A DNA stretch of 64,000 nucleotides, taken from assembly GCA_963732855.1 (NCBI GenBank), contig CAVTBB010000003.1:62001-126000 (forward strand), written 5' to 3'. Below, in pieces: positions 52,685 to 60,838 of this stretch (within the stretch, counting starts at the first letter, position 1; the number at the start of each line of letters is the position of its first letter). The position numbers and the translations under genes are program-made. The stretch comes from DASXVU01 sp963732855. Its GTDB lineage: Archaea; Thermoplasmatota; Thermoplasmata; Methanomassiliicoccales; UBA472. The notes beneath the pieces are model-generated. The model worked only from the letters and a program-made list of their open reading frames with translations. It was not told the origin of the DNA and made no database searches.

Positions 52685-53923
52685 TTAACTCTTGTCCTGG
52701 ACTCTTCGTGTGTCTGCTCCATCGATCCCAGAGGTGAGCATTCTGGTCAGTAACATGAAACCAATGGCCGATAGCACCCCGATGATCCCGACAGCCATCC
52801 AGAACAGGACCTGGTCCTGTATCGCGTCCACCATCACCCCGCCCACGAACGGAGCGGAGGACCAGCCGAAGCTGGCGAACAGTCCGAACACCCCCATGTA
52901 TCGCCCCCGGGTCGCCTCCGCCGACATGCTGGCCACAAGATTCATTGAAGCTGGCGAGACAATCATCTCTCCGACCATGATGACGCTCATGGCTAGGGTC
53001 AGCATCCAGAAGTCGTGGGTCAGCCCAATGAACATGAAACCGAGGGTGTAGACGATGGCCCCGGCAGCCATCACGTGGGAGGTCCTGAAATTCCCGATAT
53101 AGCGGGCTATGGGGAACTGCGCCACAACGACCAGGACGGCCGTTAACCCGAAGATGATCCCGATATTGAGCTCGTTCTGGCCGGCCGAGTCCTTGGCATA
53201 GACCGGGAAGGTGGAGGTCATCTGCCCGGCCATGATGAAAACCAGCAGGCACATGACACAGAAGAAGATGAACGAGCCGTTGCGGAAGATCGCCGAAGAT
53301 CCCTTCCATCCCGACGCGCTCTCGGTACCCGGCGTCGGCCTGGACTCACCGATCCATACCTGGATGATGACCCCGGCGATGAAACATAGTATCGCACTGC
53401 AGTAGAATATCAGGGAATAGGAAATGGTAGCCAGCACCCCGCCCACCATCGGACCGATGATCCAGCCCAGGTTCATCCCGACACGAAGCAGCCCATACAC
53501 TTCCAGGCGTCTGCCTGGTTCCACTATGTCCGCCACCATGGCGTTGTTTGCCGGCTCGAACGTCGAGCCTAGGAAGAAGTTGACCGCCACCATGATCGTG
53601 AGCAGGTACAGGTCCACGGCACCGGCGATATAGGCGCCGATGACCACGAAGACAAGTCCCCGGGCAACGATGGAGACCGCCATTATCCGCTTCCGTCCGT
53701 AGGCATCCGCGATCTCTCCTCCGATCAGGTTGCCCACCGCTCCGGCGCCGGCCGCCACGAGCAAGATCAACCCCACCACCGACATGGAAATGTGCAGCTG
53801 GGAGTGCAAGTAGATTGCTAGGAATGGGTACATGAAGGAGAATCCAGCTCCGTCGATGGTACGCGCCGTGAAGAGCGTCCACACCCTGTGGTCGAAGCCG
53901 CCGAACCGTTTCCTAAGCGCCAT
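52685..53923 (-). CDS. Major facilitator superfamily transporter
   Basis: 412 residues with twelve hydrophobic helices. The cytoplasmic loop between helices 2 and 3 has GGEIADAYGRKRIM, the MFS loop motif (G-X3-D-X2-G-R-R/K). The repeated GMNLGWIIGPMVGG signature in helix 5 is typical of drug or sugar exporters. The substrate is unknown. The neighbouring gene 104 bp away encodes a paralogue. Confidence 0.9.
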   Translation of the reverse strand: MALRKRFGGFDHRVWTLFTARTIDGAGFSFMYPFLAIYLHSQLHISMSVVGLILLVAAGAGAVGNLIGGEIADAYGRKRIMAVSIVARGLVFVVIGAYIAGAVDLYLLTIMVAVNFFLGSTFEPANNAMVADIVEPGRRLEVYGLLRVGMNLGWIIGPMVGGVLATISYSLIFYCSAILCFIAGVIIQVWIGESRPTPGTESASGWKGSSAIFRNGSFIFFCVMCLLVFIMAGQMTSTFPVYAKDSAGQNELNIGIIFGLTAVLVVVAQFPIARYIGNFRTSHVMAAGAIVYTLGFMFIGLTHDFWMLTLAMSVIMVGEMIVSPASMNLVASMSAEATRGRYMGVFGLFASFGWSSAPFVGGVMVDAIQDQVLFWMAVGIIGVLSAIGFMLLTRMLTSGIDGADTRRVQDKS

Positions 53924-54027
53924 GCTGCCCTCCGTTCAAACTATTGAGCTCATCGCCCATTACGCTTCCGATGAGTTTGTGCCCCCTCAAATGATGCCGA
54001 ATATGGTGATTCCAGACTTGCATCTTC

Positions 54028-55260
54028 TCAGCCTACCTTGGAGCAGTTCAGACTATCGCTCATGTGCCTTCCGAGAAGGAGGTAGCCCACCATCGCCACC
54101 ATCCCGAACATCCCGATCGATGTCCACAGTAATATCGGGGATCCGATCAGCCTGTCCATGAGCACCCCGCCCACGAATGGCCCGGCGGCAAAGCCATAGG
54201 ACGAGAATAACCCGTAGAACCCCATGTAACGGCCCCGTTCGTTCTCCGGGGACATGTTGGCTACCAGGTTCATCGAAGAAGGAGATACTATCATCTCACC
54301 CATCGTGATCACGAACATGCAAATCGCCAGGAACAGGAAGTCGGGGGCAAGGCCTACCAGACCATACCCGATGGCGTAGAACAGCGAACCGGCGGCAATG
54401 ACGGTGCACATCCGATAACGGCTGATGACCCGGGCTATGGGGAATTGGAGGAACACCACAAGCATCCCATTGATCGCGTACAGGTAACCAACCTCAGCGA
54501 GACTGATGTGAACCTGTTTCTCAGAAAAGACCGCGAACGTCGAGGACATCTGCCCGAACATGATGAACAGGAATAGGGAGATAATGCAGAATGCAGCGAA
54601 CTGTCGGTTCTGAGTGATATTGACCATATCCCTTATCCGGAAACGCTCGTGGGATTTGCCGGGTATGCGGGACTCACTCAGCATCGTCATCAGGAACGCG
54701 GCCACCACACCGGTGGCGATGCCTCCGAGCATGAACAGGAAGGAGAACGAGAACATGGACAGCAGGCCACCTATCATCGGACCCATGGCCCAACCCAAGT
54801 TCGCTCCGATGCGGAGCAGTCCGTAAGCGTCCAGCCTGCGGTTCGCCGGGACGATGTCGGCGACCATGGCGTTACTAGCCGGTTCGAACATCGATCCCAT
54901 GAAGGAACTGATGGTGATCATGACGGCTATGATCAGGTAGCCAGAAACGAATGCGATCACCACGGCTATCAATATCATCATTACCGCCCGGCCGCCAAGC
55001 GCGAAGCCCATTATGCGCTTCCGGCCGAACTTGTCCGCAATCTCGCCGCCCACGATGTTGCCGGTGGCGCCGATGGCGGACGAGACAAGAAGCACCAGTC
55101 CGACCTCCGTCATGGAGACCCCGAGCTGACCATTCAGGTAAAGCGCCAGGAACGGCAACGCCATGGAGAAACCGGTCGCCTGGATGATCCTTCCATAGAA
55201 CAACACCCAAACCCTACGGTCAAAACCATCGAACGACCGGCCTAACCGAAGGGATAGCAT
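54028..55260 (-). CDS. Major facilitator superfamily transporter
   Basis: 410 residues from the ATG at 55260 (a GTG at 55272 is an alternative), a close paralogue of the next gene downstream. It opens with FDRRVWVLFYGRIIQATGFS (the other has FDHRVWTLFTARTIDGAGFS), has the GGEIADKFGRKRIM loop and a helix-5 GANLGWAMGPMIGG signature. The pair looks like a tandem duplication that has diverged. Confidence 0.9.
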   Translation of the reverse strand: MLSLRLGRSFDGFDRRVWVLFYGRIIQATGFSMALPFLALYLNGQLGVSMTEVGLVLLVSSAIGATGNIVGGEIADKFGRKRIMGFALGGRAVMMILIAVVIAFVSGYLIIAVMITISSFMGSMFEPASNAMVADIVPANRRLDAYGLLRIGANLGWAMGPMIGGLLSMFSFSFLFMLGGIATGVVAAFLMTMLSESRIPGKSHERFRIRDMVNITQNRQFAAFCIISLFLFIMFGQMSSTFAVFSEKQVHISLAEVGYLYAINGMLVVFLQFPIARVISRYRMCTVIAAGSLFYAIGYGLVGLAPDFLFLAICMFVITMGEMIVSPSSMNLVANMSPENERGRYMGFYGLFSSYGFAAGPFVGGVLMDRLIGSPILLWTSIGMFGMVAMVGYLLLGRHMSDSLNCSKVG

Positions 55261-55341
55261 AATACTCAGCACCGCTAACGGAGTTGAGGTAAACTAAAAG
55301 ACGTTTAATGCTTTTCCAATGACAACTGCTAGCACTGGACG

Positions 55342-56475
55342 TTACTTTTTGCGGGAGAAGAAGCTCTTCCTCTGGGTATCGAGCTCGGAGAATTTCTTTA
55401 GTAGTTCCTTCTGCTCAGCGCTCAGTTTCTTCGGCACTTTAAGATGCACACGCACAAACTGATCGCCCTTGCCTCTCGAATCGATCCGGTCCAGACCGGC
55501 ACCCCTGAGCTTGAAATCGGTACCCGGCTGAGTGCCTGGCGGTATCGTAAGCTTGGCAGCACCAGAAAGCGTGGGGACCTCGATCTCCGCCCCTATCGCA
55601 GCTTCAGGGAACGATATCTCCTGCTCTATCAGCAGGTCCGCACCATCGCGCTTGAAGATCTCGTGCTCGGCCACGTGGATGACGATGAATAGATCGCCAG
55701 GATGCCCCATGTTGGGCGACCTTTCGCCTGCACCGGGAACACGGAGACGCATACCAGTGTCGACCCCTTTCGGTATCTCGAACTCGATCTTTTGGGGCTT
55801 GCGGATATATCCTTCCCCATCGCACTTCGGGCAGGGGTGCTCGATCAGCGTGCCCTTGCCGCCGCACTTGGGGCATGTCCCGACCGTTACGAACTGACTG
55901 TTGCCCTGCCTGACGACGCGCTGGACCTGTCCCTTGCCGCCGCAAGTCTGGCAGGTATGGTTCTTGCCGTCCTTGGAACCGGTACCGTTGCATTGGTCGC
56001 ACTTGACAGAGGTGGGTACGGTGATCTCCCGCTTCACGCCATTGGCCGCGTCCTCAAGGTCGATCTCGATGTCCATCCGGAGGTGCTGGCCCTGGCGCGG
56101 CCCCCGTTGCTGGCCACCGCCGCCGAAGAATGCCTCGAAGATGTTACCGAACGGCGACCCGTTCATGTCGCCAAAGATGTCGTTCAGGTCCTGCTTGTGG
56201 GAGAAGTCCTGCCAGGAGAAGTTCCCTTCCTGGGAGAATTGGCCAGAGACGCCTGCATGCCCGTACTTGTCATACAGCTTCCGCTTCTCCTGGTCGGCCA
56301 ATACCTCGTACGCTTCGGATATCTCCTTGAAGCGCTCCTCGGCATGCACCGAGTCCTCCTTGGTAACGTCCGGATGGTACTGCTTTGCTAGCTTGCGGTA
56401 GGATGACTTGATGTCATCGGCGCCGGCGTCCTTGGGGACGCCTAGCGTCTCGTAGTAATCTTTCTTTTCGGCCAT
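55342..56475 (-). CDS. dnaJ: Chaperone DnaJ (Hsp40)
   Basis: 377 residues: J domain (1-70) with His34-Pro35-Asp36, Gly/Phe-rich region (about 75-120), four CxxCxGxG-type zinc repeats (CDQCNGTG, CQTCGGKG, CPKCGGKG, CPKCDGEG), then the two C-terminal substrate-binding domains. It delivers unfolded protein to DnaK and stimulates its ATPase. Last gene of the grpE-dnaK-dnaJ operon, 15 bp after dnaK. Confidence 0.96.
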   Translation of the reverse strand: MAEKKDYYETLGVPKDAGADDIKSSYRKLAKQYHPDVTKEDSVHAEERFKEISEAYEVLADQEKRKLYDKYGHAGVSGQFSQEGNFSWQDFSHKQDLNDIFGDMNGSPFGNIFEAFFGGGGQQRGPRQGQHLRMDIEIDLEDAANGVKREITVPTSVKCDQCNGTGSKDGKNHTCQTCGGKGQVQRVVRQGNSQFVTVGTCPKCGGKGTLIEHPCPKCDGEGYIRKPQKIEFEIPKGVDTGMRLRVPGAGERSPNMGHPGDLFIVIHVAEHEIFKRDGADLLIEQEISFPEAAIGAEIEVPTLSGAAKLTIPPGTQPGTDFKLRGAGLDRIDSRGKGDQFVRVHLKVPKKLSAEQKELLKKFSELDTQRKSFFSRKK

Positions 56476-56490
56476 GCGGTCTCATCTTGC

Positions 56491-58365
56491 CTAGGGTTTC
56501 TTCTCGTCCTCATCGACTATCTTGTATTCAGCGTCTATGGTCCCATCCTCGTTCTGCTTGGATTGACCGGACTGCTGCCCCGGCTGCTGGCCCTGTTGGC
56601 CGGACTGCTGCTCCCGCTGCACGTTCTGGTAGACGCGGGCTGATATGGCATAGAATATCTTGGATAATGCTTCCATCTTCGCCTTTATGGCAGCTGTGTC
56701 GCCCTTCGGGATCTCTCCCTTCAGGTCGGCAACCGCGTTCTCCACATTGACCCTTTCCTCATTGGTTGCGGTAGCGCCTAGCTCCTGCAGGGCATGCTCG
56801 GTGGTGTAGATGAGGTTGTCCGCCTGATTGACGGTATCGACGCGCTCGCGATTCTTCTTATCGTCCTCTGCGAACGCCTCCGCGTCATGCACCATCTTCT
56901 CGATCTCATCCTTGGACAGCTTGGTCGACGCGGTAATGGTGATGGCCGTCTTCTTCTGCGTCCCCAGGTCCTTGGCGCTGACATTGATGATGCCGTTCGC
57001 ATCGATATCGAAGGTGACCTCGATCTGCGGAACCCCTCTCGGCGCAGGCGGAATTCCAGATAGCATGAACCGACCCAGCGAGGTGTTGTTGGCGGCCATC
57101 TCCCTCTCCCCTTGCAGCACATGTATCTCCACGCTGTTCTGCCCGTCCGCCGCGGTGGAGAACACCTGCGACTTACGGGTCGGGATGGTGGTGTTCCTCT
57201 CGATCAGCTTGGTCGAGACCCCTCCAAGGGTCTCGATGCCGAGAGAGAGAGGCGTAACGTCCAGCAACAGGACGTCCTTCACCTCACCGGATAGGACGGC
57301 TGCCTGGATGGCGGCACCCATGGCCACGCACTCCATCGGGTCGACGCCCCTCTGGATCTTCTTGCCTACCACCTTCTCGATGAACTTCTGCACCAGTGGC
57401 ATGCGGGTCGGACCTCCGACCAGTATGACGTTGTCGATCTGATCCTGGGTAAGCTGCGCATCCTTCAGAGCGTTCTGGACCGGAGCCTTGCAGCGTTCGA
57501 CCACCGGGTTGATCAGCTCTTCCAGTGTCGCCCGGGTTATGGTCTGGGAAAGGTGCTTCGGCCCGGTGGCATCGGCGGAGATGAATGGCAGGTTTAACTC
57601 GGTGGACATGGTGGTCGAAAGCTCGATCTTGGCCTTCTCGCAAGCTTCCCTCACGCGCCACATGGCCATCTTGTCCGCGGTTAGGTCCACCCCAGACTGC
57701 TTCTTGAACTCCTGGACGACGAACTTCATCAATATCTCGTCCATGTCGGTACCTCCCAACTGGGTGTCACCTGAGGTCGATACCACCTCGAAGACCCCTT
57801 CAGAGAAGTCCATGATCGTGACATCGAGAGTGCCGCCGCCGAGGTCGAAGACCATGATCTTCTGGGAGGTGTTCTGCTTGTCCAGACCATAAGCGAGTGC
57901 TGCCGCCGTCGGCTCGTTGATGATCCTGATGACATCCAGACCAGCGATGGCGCCCGCGTCCCTGGTGGCCGTCCTCTGGTTGTCGTTGAAATAGGCCGGG
58001 ACTGTGATGACCGCCTTGGTGACGGTGTCGTTGAGGTATGCCTCGGCATCTCTCTTGATCTTCTGGAGGATGAATGCCGATATCTGCTGGGGGGTATACT
58101 CCTTGCCGCTGATATTTACCTTGTAGTCCGTGCCCATCTTCCTCTTGATGGCGGCGATGGTGCCTTCTGGGTTAGTGACCGCTTGGCGTCTGGCCGGTTC
58201 TCCGACCAGCAGTTGGCCGTCCTTTGTGAATGCGACGTATGAAGGGAATGCTTTCCCACCGATGCTCGTACCCTCTGCGCTCGGTATTATCGTCGGCCTC
58301 CCGCCTTCCATTACCGCGGCGGCCGAATTGCTGGTTCCTAGATTTATCCCGATAATCTTAGCCAT
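56491..58365 (-). CDS. dnaK: Chaperone DnaK (Hsp70)
   Basis: 624 residues. The ATPase domain has GINLGTSNSAAAV in place of the usual GIDLGTTNS, plus FDLGGGTLDVTI and VGGPTRMP. It is followed by the linker (DVLLLDVTPLSLGIET) and peptide-binding domain. The C-terminal tail is rich in Gln/Gly and ends DEDEKKP. It folds and protects proteins with DnaJ and GrpE. The ATG follows GAGGTGA. Archaeal DnaK is considered to be of bacterial origin. Confidence 0.96.
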   Translation of the reverse strand: MAKIIGINLGTSNSAAAVMEGGRPTIIPSAEGTSIGGKAFPSYVAFTKDGQLLVGEPARRQAVTNPEGTIAAIKRKMGTDYKVNISGKEYTPQQISAFILQKIKRDAEAYLNDTVTKAVITVPAYFNDNQRTATRDAGAIAGLDVIRIINEPTAAALAYGLDKQNTSQKIMVFDLGGGTLDVTIMDFSEGVFEVVSTSGDTQLGGTDMDEILMKFVVQEFKKQSGVDLTADKMAMWRVREACEKAKIELSTTMSTELNLPFISADATGPKHLSQTITRATLEELINPVVERCKAPVQNALKDAQLTQDQIDNVILVGGPTRMPLVQKFIEKVVGKKIQRGVDPMECVAMGAAIQAAVLSGEVKDVLLLDVTPLSLGIETLGGVSTKLIERNTTIPTRKSQVFSTAADGQNSVEIHVLQGEREMAANNTSLGRFMLSGIPPAPRGVPQIEVTFDIDANGIINVSAKDLGTQKKTAITITASTKLSKDEIEKMVHDAEAFAEDDKKNRERVDTVNQADNLIYTTEHALQELGATATNEERVNVENAVADLKGEIPKGDTAAIKAKMEALSKIFYAISARVYQNVQREQQSGQQGQQPGQQSGQSKQNEDGTIDAEYKIVDEDEKKP

Positions 58366-58376
58366 ATTGTTTCACC

Positions 58377-58937
58377 TCACTCTGTATTGTTCTTTTCCGG
58401 CTTCATGCCGACCTTCACTTTCGAATGCCTCAATACCCTTGGACCGAGGCAGTAGCCTTTCTGGTATACCTCGAGGACCTTACCTTCCTCGCCTTCGCCG
58501 ATGCACAAGGCCTCGTGCAACGACGGATCAAACTTGTCATTTGCGGGTATCTCCCTGAGTCCGTATGACTTCAGTAGAGCCCCTAGGTTAAGATGTATCT
58601 GATTGACACCTTCACGGAACTCTTCCTCAGAAGCGTTCGATGTCAACGCCCGTTCCATGTCGTCATAGACGATGAGCAGCTCGGCAATCAGCTTGTCATT
58701 GGAGCACTTGACGACCTCCTCCCGGTCCTTGGCGGACCTCTTGCGGTAATTGTCGAACTCTGCCGTTATCCGCCTGGCCGCATCGAGGTACTCGCGGGTC
58801 TGGGTGGTCTGCTTGTCCAGTGCATCCCTCAAGTCCACTACCTGCTGTTGCAGTTGCTCTATCTCGACCTGATCCTCGGTCATTTCCATGGATTTCGCCT
58901 TATTGTTCAAGGCCCTCCCTTCAGCGCCATCGCTCAT
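58377..58937 (-). CDS. grpE: Nucleotide exchange factor GrpE
   Basis: 186 residues: an N-terminal coiled coil (EIEQLQQQVVDLRDALDKQ) followed by the GrpE core (AEFDNYRKR, LLIVYDDMERAL, FDPSLHEALC, VYQKGYCLGPRVLRHSKVKV). It releases ADP from DnaK. I use the ATG at 58937 because GGTGATTCAGG precedes it; the frame is open to 58958. First gene of the operon; the TATA-like CATTTATGA lies near 58980. Confidence 0.94.
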   Translation of the reverse strand: MSDGAEGRALNNKAKSMEMTEDQVEIEQLQQQVVDLRDALDKQTTQTREYLDAARRITAEFDNYRKRSAKDREEVVKCSNDKLIAELLIVYDDMERALTSNASEEEFREGVNQIHLNLGALLKSYGLREIPANDKFDPSLHEALCIGEGEEGKVLEVYQKGYCLGPRVLRHSKVKVGMKPEKNNTE

Positions 58938-59024
58938 TCCTGAATCACCTTGAAACATGTGTTATAGAACGTGGTCATAAATGGTTTTTTGGCGGGGGTG
59001 TTCTCCCCCGCTTATATCGTTTGT

Positions 59025-60671
59025 TTAATCCTCTCCGCCGAGGCCTTCCATTCCACCCATGCCGCCGGGCATTCCACCCATGCCGCCGCCGTGACCGCCC
59101 TTGGAGGCGATGACGTCATCGATCCTTAGGATCATGACGGCTGCATCTGTGGCCGAGTTAATGGCCTGCCTGCCGACGCAGAACGGCTCGAGCACGTTGA
59201 GCTTCACCATATCTTCAACTTGTCCGGTGAAGACATTGACGCCCGCGTGGACCTTGCCGTTCTTGTGGGCTTTCCTGAGCTCGATCAGAATGTCGATCGG
59301 GTCCAGACCGGCGTTCTCCGAAAGTGCGGTGGGCACGACTTCCATTGCGGAAGCGAATGCGTCGATGGCGATCTGCTCCCTGCCGCCGACCGATGCCGAG
59401 TATGCCCTCAGCTTCATTGCCACTTCTTCTGCGGTCGAACCGCCGCCAGTGAGCATCCTGCCTTCCTCGATTGCCACAGCGACGACGCTCATTGCGTCGT
59501 CCAGGGACCTCTCGATCTCGGCTATGACGTGGTCGGTTCCGCCCCTGATCAGTACGGACACTGCCTTCGGGTTCTTGCAGCCGGTGATGAACGACATCTC
59601 GTCGTCCTGGATCTTCTTGACCTCGATCAAACCAGCGAATCCCAGGTCTTCCGCTTCGAGCTCATCCACCTTGGTCACGACGTTAGCGCCGGTGGCCTTG
59701 GCGAGCTTCTCGATATCGGACTTCTTGACCCGCCTGACGGCGTAGATCTTTTCTTTGGCCAGGTAGTGCTGGACCAGATCGTCGACGCCCTTCTGGCAGA
59801 ATACTGCATTTGCTCCGGTCTTCTTGATCTTCTCGACCATCTTCTTCAGCATGTTCTCTTCCTCATCGAGGAATGCCTGCATCTGGTTCGGGTCGGTGAT
59901 CTCGATCTTGGCGTCGACCTCGGTCTTCTTGACCTCGAGGGCGGCGTCGAGCAATGCTATCTTTGCCTTCTCGATGCGCTTCGGCATGGATGGGTGGACT
60001 GGCTCCTTGTCGACGATGATGCCGTCGATGGTGATGGTGTCTTCCATCGAGCCGCCGGTCTTCTTGACGACCTGGATGTTGTCCATGTCGACGACCCACT
60101 TCTTACCGACCTTCTCGGCGACCTTCCTTACGGCGTCGACCGAAACGTTGGCCATCAGTTCCTTCGATCCGACCACGGATTTTGACATCATGGCGGTCTG
60201 GGCGATCTTGATGAGCGTTGCGCGGTCGTCATATTTTAGCTCGATGGCCGAAGCGTCCAGGACCTCCATAGCCTTGGAGGCTGCGAGCCTGTATCCGTGA
60301 GTGATGACCGTCGGGTGGACGTTGGCATCGATCAGGTCGATGGCCTTCTTCAGCAGCTCTCCGGCGAGAATGACTGCGGTCGTCGTTCCGTCCCCACATT
60401 CCTCATCCTGGGTCTTTGCGACCTCGACCAACATCTTTGCGGCCGGGTGATCGACGTCGATCTCCTTCAAGATGGTTACTCCGTCGTTGGTGATTACTAC
60501 GTCGCCCAATGTGTCGACGAGCATCTTGTCCATACCACGGGGACCAAGGGTGCTCCGGACCGCGTCAGCGATGGCCCTGGCAGCCATGATGTTGTTGTAC
60601 TGGGCGTCCTTACCCTTGTCACGCTTTGTACCCTCCTTTAGGATGAGTATCGGTGTGTTTCCCATTGACAT
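59025..60671 (-). CDS. thsA: Thermosome subunit (group II chaperonin)
   Basis: 548 residues. The GDGTTTAVILAGELL nucleotide motif, LGPRGMDKMLVD, and a C-terminal tail with repeated GGM units (GGMGGMPGGMGGM) mark a thermosome subunit, which folds proteins in a two-ring cage. Whether a second subunit gene exists cannot be told here. The ATG follows GGGAGGT. Confidence 0.96.
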   Translation of the reverse strand: MSMGNTPILILKEGTKRDKGKDAQYNNIMAARAIADAVRSTLGPRGMDKMLVDTLGDVVITNDGVTILKEIDVDHPAAKMLVEVAKTQDEECGDGTTTAVILAGELLKKAIDLIDANVHPTVITHGYRLAASKAMEVLDASAIELKYDDRATLIKIAQTAMMSKSVVGSKELMANVSVDAVRKVAEKVGKKWVVDMDNIQVVKKTGGSMEDTITIDGIIVDKEPVHPSMPKRIEKAKIALLDAALEVKKTEVDAKIEITDPNQMQAFLDEEENMLKKMVEKIKKTGANAVFCQKGVDDLVQHYLAKEKIYAVRRVKKSDIEKLAKATGANVVTKVDELEAEDLGFAGLIEVKKIQDDEMSFITGCKNPKAVSVLIRGGTDHVIAEIERSLDDAMSVVAVAIEEGRMLTGGGSTAEEVAMKLRAYSASVGGREQIAIDAFASAMEVVPTALSENAGLDPIDILIELRKAHKNGKVHAGVNVFTGQVEDMVKLNVLEPFCVGRQAINSATDAAVMILRIDDVIASKGGHGGGMGGMPGGMGGMEGLGGED

Positions 60672-60703
60672 TTTACAAACCTCCCTGTTCTGAAATCTAA
60701 CGC

Positions 60704-60716
60704 CTAGCTATGCTAG
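60704..60716. promoter_or_regulatory. Inverted repeat in the thermosome leader
   Basis: CTAGC-TAT-GCTAG, perfect 5-bp arms, about 30-45 bp upstream of the start codon and about 25 bp downstream of the TATA box. It could be an operator at the transcription start. Confidence 0.3.
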
Positions 60717-60740
60717 TACGGCCCTTGGAATGTTTGTTCT

Positions 60741-60750
60741 TCTATATAAC
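60741..60750 (-). promoter_or_regulatory. TATA box of the thermosome gene
   Basis: GTTATATAGA on the minus strand, about 75 nt before the ATG, giving a leader near 50 nt. Confidence 0.5.
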
Positions 60751-60838
60751 ACTAATGTCGATGATCGATTAGCCATTGCACCCCTGCCAGAACCCAGTAT
60801 GAAGAAGAAGGTCTAAGTTTCTTATTAAACCTGGACGC

